A DNA stretch of 40,202 bases from an uncultured Balneolaceae bacterium (GTDB lineage: Bacteria; Bacteroidota; Rhodothermia; Balneolales; Balneolaceae): positions 1 to 40,202 of the forward strand of contig CAKZLH010000374.1 in the NCBI GenBank assembly GCA_937125285.1, in the 5' to 3' direction. The notes beneath the pieces are model-generated. The model saw only the letters and a program-made list of their open reading frames with translations, made no database searches and was not told the origin of the DNA. Positions 23,146 through 32,068 of this stretch are shown piece after piece. The stretch's first letter is position 1. Every line of letters starts with the position of its first letter. A program made the translations under genes and the position numbers.

Positions 23146-25092
23146 ATGTTCTTAGTTAAAACTAAATTAATGGCACAAAATGTACGATTACTCCTACTAT
23201 TAGCGAGTGTCCAACTATTTGGATATACATACGTATCGGCTCAAATACCCGACCCTGTAGATTTTAGAGTTACTTCTTCGCCTGATACCGTCTTGGCTGG
23301 TGATGAATTTGTTATCGGAATAAGCGCTGTAATAGAAGGTGATTGGCATTTGTATTCTGTTCTTAATGCGCCTGATGCGGGCCCTTTCCCAACTAAGTTT
23401 TCTGCAAATTCAAGTAACTTTTTTGTTTCATCAGAGGTTAGAGAGAGTACGGCTGAAATTGAGTTTGATCCAAACTTTGAAACTGAGCTAGGTTGGCACA
23501 GTAGTTTTGCCGAGTTTGAGATTCCTGCAACTATTTACACCTCAAAAACCGGCACTCAAATCCTAGATATAGAGGCTTTTTATCAAGTTTGTGACGACAG
23601 AGTTTGCCTGCCTCCCACATCGAAATCCATCATCGTTACCGTATTTGTAAATGGGGTATCTAATAATCCTTTAGAAGAAGCCACCCGAACCCCACCTGGC
23701 ACAAATGGTACTACATTAACATCTTCCAGTTCCAGCACCGATTTTTCAGACTCAGGTCTTGGTTCGTTTCTTTGGATAGCTATACTAGCTGGTTTCGCTG
23801 CCTTACTTACTCCATGTGTATTTCCAATGATTCCACTAACGGTTTCTTATTTTGCCAAGCAAGAAGATTCAAAAACAGGAGTTGGTAAAGCACTACTTTT
23901 TGGTTTTGCCATTGTACTAACTTTCACCCTTATTGGGATGATTTTAGCGGCAGTAGTGGGTGTTTCGGGCGCACAAAATTTCGCATCCAATCCCTTTGTT
24001 AATTTCTTCATAGCAGCAGTACTTATTGCATTCGCTCTAAGTCTTTTGGGTATGTATGAACTACAGTTACCCTATCAGTTAACCAATTTTCTGAACCAAA
24101 AAAGTAATGAGAGTTCCGGCATATTAGGCATTTTCTTCATGGCGATGACCATTAGCGCAGTTTCCTTTTCATGTACCGCACCCTTTGTAGGAGCTGTTTT
24201 TGCTGCCACTACAGGCGGTGATTGGTTTTATCCGATCATTGGAATGATTGGCTTTTCTGCTGCTTTTGCAAGCCCTTTCGTACTATTTGCCATGTTTCCT
24301 AATCTTTTACAGTCATTGCCTAAAAGTGGTAGCTGGATGAATATGGTTAAAGTATTACTTGGCTTTGTAGAATTAGCTGCAGCTATAAAGTTCTTGTCCA
24401 ATGTCGACTTAGTCTTAGGATGGGCATGGATTAGTCGACCTTTCGCTATTGCTTTTTGGATGGCCATTTTTATACTGGCAACCCTCTACATTTTAGGCTT
24501 CATTACTCTAAAAAATGAACAAAAACCTGATTCAATAGGTGCAGGCAGAATACTATTAAGTATACCTTTTCTAATGTTTAGCGTATATCTAATTCCCGGT
24601 CTAATGGGGTCATCATTAGGTATTTGGGATGCTTGGTTACCGCCTAAACAGGCTACAGATGTTGGTATAGTAAGTACCTTGGCTTCTATTCAAGGTGCTA
24701 ATTCGAATGCCGATGCAGATGCCGGATGGTTAAGCGATTATGAGCGAGCCATAGATGAAGCAAAAATGGAAGGAGTACCCGTATTTATTGATTTCACGGG
24801 CTACACCTGTACCAACTGTCGAGCTATGGAATCAAATGTGTTCCCCTTAGCATCTGTACAGCAGAGATTCAATCAGATGAAAAAACTAAAGCTTTACACA
24901 GACGGTGGTACAGACGCCCAAAAAAATCAGCAACTTCAGTTTAGACTCACTGGAAATGTTGCACTTCCAACCTATGTAATACTAGATCCTTCTAACGAGA
25001 CGGTAGTTGCTCAAGAACTTGGATTCGTTAGTGAGGATAAGTTTGTCCGGTTTCTAGATAATGGTCTAAATAGCTATAAAGGAGTAAATTAG
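23146..25092 (+). CDS. DsbD-type thiol:disulfide interchange protein
   Basis: Carries electrons from cytoplasmic thioredoxin across the inner membrane to periplasmic disulfide reductases and cytochrome c maturation. Signal peptide about residues 9-32; N-terminal DsbD-alpha domain with its C149-x4-C154 pair (VCDDRVCLPP); a central eight-helix CcdA-like region (about 205-490) with C224 (LTPCVFPMIP) and C343 (SFSCTAPF); and a C-terminal thioredoxin domain with C555-TN-C558 in FTGYTCTNCRAME. All six expected cysteines are present, so it should be active. Its 648 aa exceeds E. coli DsbD (565). Met9 is an alternative start. Confidence 0.95.
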   Translation: MFLVKTKLMAQNVRLLLLLASVQLFGYTYVSAQIPDPVDFRVTSSPDTVLAGDEFVIGISAVIEGDWHLYSVLNAPDAGPFPTKFSANSSNFFVSSEVRESTAEIEFDPNFETELGWHSSFAEFEIPATIYTSKTGTQILDIEAFYQVCDDRVCLPPTSKSIIVTVFVNGVSNNPLEEATRTPPGTNGTTLTSSSSSTDFSDSGLGSFLWIAILAGFAALLTPCVFPMIPLTVSYFAKQEDSKTGVGKALLFGFAIVLTFTLIGMILAAVVGVSGAQNFASNPFVNFFIAAVLIAFALSLLGMYELQLPYQLTNFLNQKSNESSGILGIFFMAMTISAVSFSCTAPFVGAVFAATTGGDWFYPIIGMIGFSAAFASPFVLFAMFPNLLQSLPKSGSWMNMVKVLLGFVELAAAIKFLSNVDLVLGWAWISRPFAIAFWMAIFILATLYILGFITLKNEQKPDSIGAGRILLSIPFLMFSVYLIPGLMGSSLGIWDAWLPPKQATDVGIVSTLASIQGANSNADADAGWLSDYERAIDEAKMEGVPVFIDFTGYTCTNCRAMESNVFPLASVQQRFNQMKKLKLYTDGGTDAQKNQQLQFRLTGNVALPTYVILDPSNETVVAQELGFVSEDKFVRFLDNGLNSYKGVN

Positions 25093-25100
25093 GGAATACA

Positions 25101-25141
25101 TCGCTACTGTTTATATTCACTTATAGTCTACTAAGTAGCGA
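25101..25141 (+). promoter_or_regulatory. Long-range hairpin ending at the start codon of the 1175-aa gene
   Basis: TCGCTACT (25101-25108) is a perfect inverse of AGTAGCGA (25134-25141), which ends 2 nt before the ATG at 25144. An inner ACTTA can pair instead with TAAGT, which overlaps the right arm. The two folds are mutually exclusive and bury or free the translation start, a geometry seen in translational control, but no ligand or regulator is apparent. Confidence 0.35.
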
Positions 25142-25143
25142 AT

Positions 25144-28100
25144 ATGAGAAAACTATTTCCCTTTTTTTTGTTTCTGTGCTTTCTTCTAAGTGTGTCCTCT
25201 TGGAATGTTCATGCAGAGGTGAAAGAGGGTACAAGCTCTGTTTATACCTCTAATCTGGTCGAAAGTGATACATTAATAGTCCAAAAATTTTCACTATCTG
25301 ACACTTTACATATTACCATGGGGGTTGTGGTTAGTCGACTAGAGGTGCAGATATTGGATCAAAGCCGATGGAGAGTAATCAACCCTGAGCATTGGTTATG
25401 GAATCCAAATTCTGGTGATTGGTGGATTCGTCCAGAGTATCACGCTTTTTATGCAGATACCACCCAACTTCAATTCATTTACAATAAATCCAGTTTTGAA
25501 CCACGTTTCAATGACGCTGAATTATGGGCAAATAAACCACCTGAGCAGCAAGGGTATGCACTTAAACAAACGGGTAGAATATCAAGGGGTATTATCTCAG
25601 GTACCAATCAAGAAATAAGTTTGGAAAGTGGGCTCGATATTACACTGGAGGGAAATATCAGTGAGGAAACGACTTTAAAAGCCATATTGACGGATCGAAA
25701 TATACCTTTTCAACCCGATGGTACGACCCAAACCATTCGTGAATTCGATCAAGTACTCATTCAGGTTCAAAATCCTGTGTATGATCTGAAAATGGGCGAC
25801 GTGGATATTTTATTTGAAGATAATGAATTTCATCGTTTGGATAGACGTATCAAAGGGGGATATTTCGAGCGTAAAATGAATTACGCAGATGAAGCAACGG
25901 GGACCGTTAGAGGAACACTATCTACTACAAGAGGGGAATATACCAATGAACAGATTGCTGCTCTAGAAGGTGTTCAAGGTCCTTATCGAATAGGTACAGG
26001 CCGAAGTAACCTGTATTCGGTAATTCTGGCAGGTACCGAAAAAGTGTACTTGAACGGTGAGCGGCTGAAAAGAGGAGCAGATTTTGACTATACCATCGAT
26101 TATTCCTTGGGTGAAATAACCTTCACAAAACAACAATTGATCCGTCAGGAAACTCGCATATTCGTGGAATACGAATATATCGAACAAGGATACAATAGAA
26201 GTCTAATAGCTTCTGAGGCTGAAATAATGTCTAATGATCAAAGGTTTGCATTTCGTACCATGTATAGTAGGGAAGCCGACAATGATGGATTATTAGCACA
26301 ACAAATACTCTCCGATGAAGCCATATCATTGCTTCAAAATACAACGGACCCTAGTGATTTGTATGTCGACTCGGGCCGGTTGTGGGATGATGCTTCAAAT
26401 ATAGCCGTCGCTTATACTAAAAAAGATACCCTCTATATGGGTGAGTCACGTTCCGTATATGAGCATAGTAGTAGTTCAAACCGAAATAACGATAATCTCT
26501 ACAGGGTGAATTTTTCCTATTTAGGGCCGTCGCTTGGAGATTATGAACTCATTGAAGGAAGCCTCAATCAACCCATTTATCAGTGGGTTGGCCCAAATAA
26601 GGGGTCCTATGTTGCCAAAGAGCCTTTGAAGGCACCTATACAACATCAAATTCTATCTTTGGCGGGGGATTTTAGCTGGTCACCTAATCTAAAAGTTACG
26701 GCCGATTGGTCTATGAGTGACTACCAATACAATCGATTTGCTCGGGTTGAAGGTGCCTCTAAACAGGGAATGGCCTATCGGGCAGGTATTCAGTGGCAGA
26801 ATGAGGTATTCAATGCGGATCAATCCACCTTCAGTGCACAACTGCGTAGTGTAGATGTTAACTATGAGTCATCCGAACGTATTCAAGAGGTTGAATATCT
26901 AAGACTATACGATTTGGATCAAAACGTATTTCAACAACACTTAATGGGTGGAGAATGGAATTGGCAAAGGAATAATCATACCTTTGAAATAGGGATTTCT
27001 GAATTAGATGTTGGTGATGAAGCTCGTCTTAGGCAGTATGTTGCATTCAATTCAAATCAAGAGAGTCCCTGGAAGCTTAGCTATGAACAGGATTATGTTC
27101 AAAGAACCAAGTCGAGGATTAATAACGGGTATTGGTTCCGGCAAAAGGGATATTTAAATGTAAACCTGGGTGAAGCATTCTTTATTCAACCATTTGATTC
27201 GTATTCCATTGGAATGCACTTTGAACAGGAACAAAAGCTTCGGCAGTCCCTAGATTCGGATAGTTTATATCAAGGTAGTTTTCGGTTTGTGAGCTTTGGT
27301 CCTGGGATAATGGCAGATTACGATCGTTGGAGTTGGGGTATGTCTTGGCTTCTGCGAGAGGAAGAACAAGTGTTTGAAGGTAAGTGGAACCCCAGCTTGA
27401 GTATATTTGAGCAGCGTTATCACCTCTCATGGGAGACAAGACAAGGATTTACTGGGAAGCAGATGGTTCATATTCGAAATAGAAACACTGAAGATTTACC
27501 GTTTGATGAAGCCATAAAATCAACTGATCAATCTCTTTTACTTGATTCTCGTATCATTTGGGGCAAAGTAAATAAATTGGGCCAACTTCAGTGGGATTAT
27601 GAAGCACTGTCCAAGCAGCGCAGTTCGTTTAGAGAAGTTTATGTATATGTGGGTCCAGAACTTGGTCAGTATGTTTGGATTGACGATAATGAAGATCGTA
27701 TTCAACAGCTTATTGAGTTTTATCCTGAGTTAAGTCCAAATGAAGGGTCTTACATCAAAAGATTACTGCCTGGTAATAGCTACGAACCCATTGTTCAATT
27801 GAGAACTAGAATAGATTATGATTGGGAACCATTTCAAGGTATAAAATCCAATCGACCACTATTAGGTTCTTTGCAACTTAAACTAATGTTTTTACTTCGG
27901 GATGAAAATAAAAGTAATTCCCTAGATCAGATACTTCTATTCGATAAGGCGACTCTCTTTAAACAAGGGCTAAGTGTAAGCGGAGGTAAAGACCAGCGCT
28001 ATAGTTTAAGGTTTAGACCGAATGCTACTGGCCTAGAGGGTGGTGTTGAATGGCTGAAAACGGCTACAAATCATGAGCGAAATATTGAATATTTGATCAA

Positions 28101-28671
28101 TGCCCAACAATCTTTTCAAACCGACCTTTCGTATCGATGGAGCAATCAGTTAAAAAGTCGATTACTATTGACCAACAAACAGAATCTAGAGTACTCCGAT
28201 GCCCTTCGAGATAAAAATTATGCATGGTCGATGAATCAAATTCAACCTAGTATAGAATATCGCTTTAATCGATCATGGAATATGGAATTTAGTGGATTTG
28301 TCAAAAGTCTTACTAGTGATCTAGGCTATGCAAGCGATTATTTAGGAGATGAACGTGCACAAGAAGGCTTTCCTGATTTCACCTTAAATCACATTCAATT
28401 AAGTATGCATCATAGGGTTTTTATTCCAAATGGAATTCAAGCAACAGCGCAACTAGCCGTGCAGGATATCTCGAGCGATAACCAGTTGAGTTCCTACTCA
28501 GAATACAGGCTAACGGAAGGGATGGGAACGGGTAGGACAGCTAAATGGCAGATGTCAAGTTCTTATCTTTGGAACGACTGGTTAGAGATAGAATTCGATT
28601 ATTATGGTAGGACTTCCTATTTAGGGGTAGGGATTCACACAGTTCAACTCAAGCTAAGCGCCTTATTTTAA
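25144..28671 (+). CDS. Large outer-membrane beta-barrel-like protein, uncharacterised family
   Basis: This 1175-aa protein has a cleavable signal (residues 1-24, ending VHA). The N-terminal third carries motifs I associate with an uncharacterised Bacteroidota/Rhodothermota surface family that shares short stretches with SprA, the type IX translocon channel: QTGRISRGIISGTNQEISLE (142-161), TLKAILTDRNIPFQPDGTTQ (177-196), LAGTEKVYLNGERLKRGADF (295-314) and DYSLGEITFTKQQ (319-331). Residues about 350-1175 are tyrosine- and tryptophan-rich alternating strands ending in Phe, as in outer-membrane barrels. It is far smaller than SprA (about 2400 aa), so it is not that channel. It follows the DsbD gene by 51 nt. 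The function is unknown. Confidence 0.8.
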   Translation: MRKLFPFFLFLCFLLSVSSWNVHAEVKEGTSSVYTSNLVESDTLIVQKFSLSDTLHITMGVVVSRLEVQILDQSRWRVINPEHWLWNPNSGDWWIRPEYHAFYADTTQLQFIYNKSSFEPRFNDAELWANKPPEQQGYALKQTGRISRGIISGTNQEISLESGLDITLEGNISEETTLKAILTDRNIPFQPDGTTQTIREFDQVLIQVQNPVYDLKMGDVDILFEDNEFHRLDRRIKGGYFERKMNYADEATGTVRGTLSTTRGEYTNEQIAALEGVQGPYRIGTGRSNLYSVILAGTEKVYLNGERLKRGADFDYTIDYSLGEITFTKQQLIRQETRIFVEYEYIEQGYNRSLIASEAEIMSNDQRFAFRTMYSREADNDGLLAQQILSDEAISLLQNTTDPSDLYVDSGRLWDDASNIAVAYTKKDTLYMGESRSVYEHSSSSNRNNDNLYRVNFSYLGPSLGDYELIEGSLNQPIYQWVGPNKGSYVAKEPLKAPIQHQILSLAGDFSWSPNLKVTADWSMSDYQYNRFARVEGASKQGMAYRAGIQWQNEVFNADQSTFSAQLRSVDVNYESSERIQEVEYLRLYDLDQNVFQQHLMGGEWNWQRNNHTFEIGISELDVGDEARLRQYVAFNSNQESPWKLSYEQDYVQRTKSRINNGYWFRQKGYLNVNLGEAFFIQPFDSYSIGMHFEQEQKLRQSLDSDSLYQGSFRFVSFGPGIMADYDRWSWGMSWLLREEEQVFEGKWNPSLSIFEQRYHLSWETRQGFTGKQMVHIRNRNTEDLPFDEAIKSTDQSLLLDSRIIWGKVNKLGQLQWDYEALSKQRSSFREVYVYVGPELGQYVWIDDNEDRIQQLIEFYPELSPNEGSYIKRLLPGNSYEPIVQLRTRIDYDWEPFQGIKSNRPLLGSLQLKLMFLLRDENKSNSLDQILLFDKATLFKQGLSVSGGKDQRYSLRFRPNATGLEGGVEWLKTATNHERNIEYLINAQQSFQTDLSYRWSNQLKSRLLLTNKQNLEYSDALRDKNYAWSMNQIQPSIEYRFNRSWNMEFSGFVKSLTSDLGYASDYLGDERAQEGFPDFTLNHIQLSMHHRVFIPNGIQATAQLAVQDISSDNQLSSYSEYRLTEGMGTGRTAKWQMSSSYLWNDWLEIEFDYYGRTSYLGVGIHTVQLKLSALF

Positions 28672-28759
28672 CGAGTCATGAGAATTTGTTCGCTCATTAC
28701 GGTTTGGCTTTCAAATTTTTTAATGACTTATGGGTAATGATTTTTAAACATCTAAAGCT

Positions 28760-28788
28760 TTGACATTTAATCGAATTTGGGTTATTCT
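28760..28788 (+). promoter_or_regulatory. Possible promoter of the exb cluster (TTGACA-N17-TATTCT)
   Basis: TTGACA at 28760-28765 is followed after 17 nt by TATTCT at 28783-28788, a sigma-70-like arrangement 47 nt upstream of the exbB ATG. The other promoters here follow the Bacteroidetes pattern, so this one is less certain. The rest of 28672-28829 shows no feature. Confidence 0.3.
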
Positions 28789-28835
28789 TTTGACTCAATT
28801 TTACTGTTAAACAATAAACTATAATCGGAGTGAAC

Positions 28836-29558
28836 ATGACATCGTCGATTGCTCTCTTTTTACTTCAAGCCCCAGTAGAAGAGGGCTTCTTCAATCTCAT
28901 CGTTGAAAAATTTAACGAAGGTAATGATGGAGGATGGATGTGGCCAGTACTCATTACGCTTATTGCGGGTCTAGCCATATTTCTCGAGCGTATTATTACC
29001 CTAAACCTAGCAGACATTAACACCCGCAAATTTATTGTGAGTGTACAAGAAGCACTGCAAGAAGGCGGCATTGAAGCTGCTGAAGAGCTTTGCTCTCAAA
29101 CTCGTGGACCAGTTGCATCCGTTTTTCAAGCTGGACTTATGCGTTCTCATGAAGGTATAGACGCAGCGGAAAAAGCTATTGCGGCCTATGGTTCTATTGA
29201 AATGAGCTTCCTAGAAAGAGGCTTGGTTTGGTTATCCCTATTTATTGCTATTGCTCCACTATTTGGATTCCTCGGAACGGTAGTAGGTATGATTGAGGCA
29301 TTCGATGATATTGAAGCGGCATCTGATATCTCTCCTAGTATCGTAGCTGGTGGTATTAAAACTGCACTTTTAACCACAGCAGGTGGTCTTATTGCAGGTA
29401 TTATACTTCAGATTGGATACAACTACTGTGTGTCGAAAATTGACCGATTAATTGCTGAGATGGAAGAAAGTTCTATCACACTTATCGATTCTATTATTCT
29501 TCTCCAGGAAGGTAAACCATTGATTCCTGTTACTGAAACAACTGAATCAGAAGATTAA
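28836..29558 (+). CDS. exbB: ExbB/TolQ/MotA-type proton channel subunit
   Basis: Inner-membrane subunit that with ExbD uses the proton motive force to energise TonB or Tol systems. A first membrane segment lies at about residues 28-45 (WPVLITLIAGLAIFLERII), a cytoplasmic loop follows, and two C-terminal membrane helices include the conserved LGTVVGMIEAF and GIKTALLTTAGGL motifs that line the channel. I use the ATG at 28836 (240 aa), with CGGAG 5 nt upstream, rather than the in-frame GTG at 28830. It heads a four-gene cluster. Confidence 0.93.
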   Translation: MTSSIALFLLQAPVEEGFFNLIVEKFNEGNDGGWMWPVLITLIAGLAIFLERIITLNLADINTRKFIVSVQEALQEGGIEAAEELCSQTRGPVASVFQAGLMRSHEGIDAAEKAIAAYGSIEMSFLERGLVWLSLFIAIAPLFGFLGTVVGMIEAFDDIEAASDISPSIVAGGIKTALLTTAGGLIAGIILQIGYNYCVSKIDRLIAEMEESSITLIDSIILLQEGKPLIPVTETTESED

Positions 29559-29587
29559 TACCCAATCCAAAACAAGAGGAGGACATT

Positions 29588-29869
29588 ATGACTAGTGGAC
29601 TTATTGTACAAATCGCTGTAATTGGAACATTTGTTTTGATGGGTCTGGGTATTTTATCAATGGTTGTATCTGGTATTAAAGGACTTGTTCAAGGTAAACA
29701 AGACTTTAAACGAATCGCATTGATTTCTACACCAATCATCATATTTGCAGTTTCTTATCTTGCACTTAATGATGTTACCAAAGCAGGAGTTATGACTACA
29801 ATGGGAATGATGGCAATAATGCTTGTTTCTATTGTATTCACTGGTTTGCGTGGAACATTCAAATTTTAA
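29588..29869 (+). CDS. Small membrane protein in the exb cluster
   Basis: A 93-aa protein with three hydrophobic helices (about residues 5-28, 42-60 and 66-88) separated by a short basic loop (KGLVQGKQDFKR). It starts 29 nt after exbB with a strong AGAGGAGG sequence just upstream and ends 12 nt before exbD. It has no recognised domain. Placement between the ExbB and ExbD subunits suggests an accessory membrane component of the proton-driven complex; this is inference from context. Confidence 0.75.
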   Translation: MTSGLIVQIAVIGTFVLMGLGILSMVVSGIKGLVQGKQDFKRIALISTPIIIFAVSYLALNDVTKAGVMTTMGMMAIMLVSIVFTGLRGTFKF

Positions 29870-29881
29870 GGAGTCACGACC

Positions 29882-30424
29882 ATGATGCTTAAAAAGAAAA
29901 AAAGAGAAGGAGCGGAGATCAATGGATCTTCCATGGCAGATATTGCCTTTCTTCTACTCATTTTCTTCTTGGTTACGACTACTATCAACGTAGATACAGG
30001 TATTGGGATGGTCTTGCCACCACCTTTGGATCCTGAGCAGGAACCACCCCCCATACGTGAACGTAACCTAATGAAGATACTTGTGAATGCACAGGGTCTT
30101 GTGTTGATGGATGAAGAGCCCGTGCCCATTACTGAGGTGCGTACAAAACTCATTGAATTCATCGATAATCCTGAAGATAATGAAGAGTTGGCAGTTTCCC
30201 CTGACGCGGCCATTGTATCGCTAAAAACTCAGAGAGAAACACCATACTCCATTTATATTGATATGTTGGATGAAGTGATGGGTGCCTATAAAGATCTTAG
30301 AGACGCAGCCTCTAGGTCTAATTATGGAGTGCCTTACGATGCTCTTGCAGATGACAGCCCCCAACAGAATCAAATACAAGACATGTATCCTAAGAAAATT
30401 TCAATAGCTGAACCGGATAGTTAA
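29882..30424 (+). CDS. exbD: ExbD-type biopolymer transport protein (first copy)
   Basis: A single-span inner-membrane protein with a periplasmic domain. The cytoplasmic lysine-rich start precedes SMADIAFLLLIFFLVTTT, where Asp20 matches the proton-carrying aspartate of ExbD/TolR. At 180 aa it is a little longer than usual, with a proline-rich stretch after the helix (PPPLDPEQEPPP) and an extended C-terminus. An AGGAG sequence upstream supports the start. It overlaps nothing and is followed after 2 nt by the second ExbD. Confidence 0.93.
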   Translation: MMLKKKKREGAEINGSSMADIAFLLLIFFLVTTTINVDTGIGMVLPPPLDPEQEPPPIRERNLMKILVNAQGLVLMDEEPVPITEVRTKLIEFIDNPEDNEELAVSPDAAIVSLKTQRETPYSIYIDMLDEVMGAYKDLRDAASRSNYGVPYDALADDSPQQNQIQDMYPKKISIAEPDS

Positions 30425-30426
30425 CT

Positions 30427-30876
30427 ATGGCACATTTTAAGAAAAAGCAGGCGGGTAGTAAGCAAGAAATCCCAACATCGGCGATGCCTGATGTGGTATT
30501 CATGTTGCTCTTTTTCTTCATGGTAACTACGGTGCTTCGAGAAGTCACGTTAAAAGTAAAACTTGACTTAACGCAGGCTAGTAACATTGAAAAAATAGAG
30601 CAGAAACGACTAGTTTCATACATTTATATGGGACCTGAGCGTCTACCAGGAAATCAACTGGGTGATGATAAGGTACAGATTGATGACGCAATAGTAGATG
30701 ATATAGGTGCTATTCGTAACATTATGTATGATAAACTAATCGAAGAGCCTAAGCTAATTGTTTCCTTACGAGTAGATCAGAATTCCGAATTCGGGCTTTT
30801 GACCGATGTACAGAAAGAATTACAGCAGGCAGGTACATTTAGGATTAACTATTCAACTAAGCGACAAGCTGATTAA
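30427..30876 (+). CDS. exbD: ExbD-type biopolymer transport protein (second copy)
   Basis: A 149-aa paralogue of the preceding protein. Basic N-terminus, then SAMPDVVFMLLFFFMVTTVL with the channel aspartate at Asp22, then a periplasmic domain ending in a conserved-type strand-helix (LLTDVQKELQQAGTFRINYS). Two distinct ExbD proteins with one ExbB are common in Bacteroidota and are thought to form a mixed ExbD pair in the channel. No TonB gene follows. A terminator begins 22 nt after the stop. Confidence 0.93.
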   Translation: MAHFKKKQAGSKQEIPTSAMPDVVFMLLFFFMVTTVLREVTLKVKLDLTQASNIEKIEQKRLVSYIYMGPERLPGNQLGDDKVQIDDAIVDDIGAIRNIMYDKLIEEPKLIVSLRVDQNSEFGLLTDVQKELQQAGTFRINYSTKRQAD

Positions 30877-30898
30877 TTCTAAGAAATTGATTAGGTAT

Positions 30899-30932
30899 AA
30901 GGCATCCATGCTTTGCGTGGTTGCCTTTTTTT
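30899..30932 (+). terminator. Intrinsic terminator of the exb cluster
   Basis: AAGGCA (30899-30904) pairs with TGCCTT (30922-30927), with inner CATGC/GCGTG pairing, followed by a T-run to 30932. It separates the exb cluster from the ThiL-like gene whose ATG is at 30949. Confidence 0.8.
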
Positions 30933-30948
30933 ATATATCACTTATACT

Positions 30949-31974
30949 ATGAAATTCACTCCAATCTCTGAAATAGGTACAAAAAAGCTTCAGGCTAAAC
31001 TCTCTACTTTTATTGGTTCTAATACCTTATTAGAAAGTGACAATTACACTATTGAGTCTTTAAGATCCAAATTTAGTACTAATCACAGGCTCATTCAGCA
31101 TAGCCTTACATTTGTAGAAGGGGTTCATTTTGATATAACTTACACGCCATTTGAACACCTTGGATATAAAGCTATTAGTCTATTGTCGAATGATTTCTAT
31201 GCCCAAATGGGGCAAATCATTAGTATTGGGTGTCATTTATCCATACCAAATAGAGTCTCTGTTGAAATGATCGAGTCATTAGTAGCAGGATTAAATCAAG
31301 GATGCGTCGACAATGGATGTGCCTTGGTTGAAAAGAATGTGCAGAGTAATGCCCAGAGAATTATAATCAACATCTATGGTTTAGGGGTTACTGAAATACC
31401 TTCCAAAAAGGTGAAAGATCAAGTTAGTGAAGGTGATGCTATTTGCTTATCTGGGGATGTTGGAGCGGCCATTGCTGGTTTACGAATATTGATGAGAGAA
31501 AAAAAGTATTGGCAAGAACAGGGAGAAGGTAATTTTCAACCAGATCTGGGAGATTATAGCTATGTCGTACAACGACAGCTCATGCCTAAATCTAGAAAAG
31601 ACCTCGTGGAATTATTTGAAAAAGAGCATATATCACCCACCACAGTACGGCATCTCAATGGGGGTGTACTCAACGAGGTAGCTAGTTTATGTGAAGATTG
31701 TGGTTTAGGAGCACATATCTACCAAGCAACACTGCCTATAGCAGTAGAAACACGGCAGGTAGCAGACGAAATGGAAGAAGATGTAGATAAGTATGCGTAT
31801 TTTGGTGGTGAAGATTCTGAATTGCTTTTTACTTTACCCGAGGTAGAAGCCGATAGACTTTTTAAACTTTTTAAAGATTTTACGGTCATCGGTCGAATGA
31901 CAGATTCTAAATCTTCGTTAGTAATACAAACGGCTGAAGGTGATATCCTCAGCTATGATGACATGAGAGTATAG
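30949..31974 (+). CDS. ThiL-like protein with lost catalytic residues (probable pseudoenzyme)
   Basis: The 341-aa protein aligns by eye along its whole length with Bacteroidota thiamine-monophosphate kinase (PurM/AIR-synthase fold): FVEGVHFDITYTP (55-67), CLSGDVGAAIAGL (166-178), RQLMPKSRKDL (209-219) and FGGEDSELLFTLP (285-297) are all recognisable. The metal- and ATP-binding acids are gone: GDDAAV became SDNYTI (29-34), the TTD before VEGVHFD became QHS, VGGDTT became VEKNVQ (127-132), and MDISDGL became VRHLNGG (233-239). It therefore should not phosphorylate thiamine monophosphate. The ATG at 30949 is chosen because an upstream frame would begin inside the terminator. The reading frame is intact, which argues for a retained new role. 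It lies 94 nt before ftsH. Confidence 0.85.
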   Translation: MKFTPISEIGTKKLQAKLSTFIGSNTLLESDNYTIESLRSKFSTNHRLIQHSLTFVEGVHFDITYTPFEHLGYKAISLLSNDFYAQMGQIISIGCHLSIPNRVSVEMIESLVAGLNQGCVDNGCALVEKNVQSNAQRIIINIYGLGVTEIPSKKVKDQVSEGDAICLSGDVGAAIAGLRILMREKKYWQEQGEGNFQPDLGDYSYVVQRQLMPKSRKDLVELFEKEHISPTTVRHLNGGVLNEVASLCEDCGLGAHIYQATLPIAVETRQVADEMEEDVDKYAYFGGEDSELLFTLPEVEADRLFKLFKDFTVIGRMTDSKSSLVIQTAEGDILSYDDMRV

Positions 31975-31997
31975 TATACCTTTTGTCAGGTTTTATC

Positions 31998-32020
31998 TAT
32001 TGGCACATTTTTTGCCAATA
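31998..32020. repeat. Perfect 8-bp inverted repeat upstream of ftsH
   Basis: TATTGGCA (31998-32005) and TGCCAATA (32013-32020) are exact inverses over a 7-nt T-rich loop, 48 nt before the ftsH ATG. No T-run follows, so termination is unlikely; an operator or mRNA hairpin is possible. Confidence 0.4.
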
Positions 32021-32068
32021 CATATCATAATGGTTAGTAACGTTCATTTTATATAAATATCCAACTTA

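Noticed and set aside
30913-30948. Upstream extension of the ThiL-like gene by 12 codons
   Set aside because: The extension starts inside the terminator hairpin of the exb cluster, and homologues begin near the later Met at 30949.
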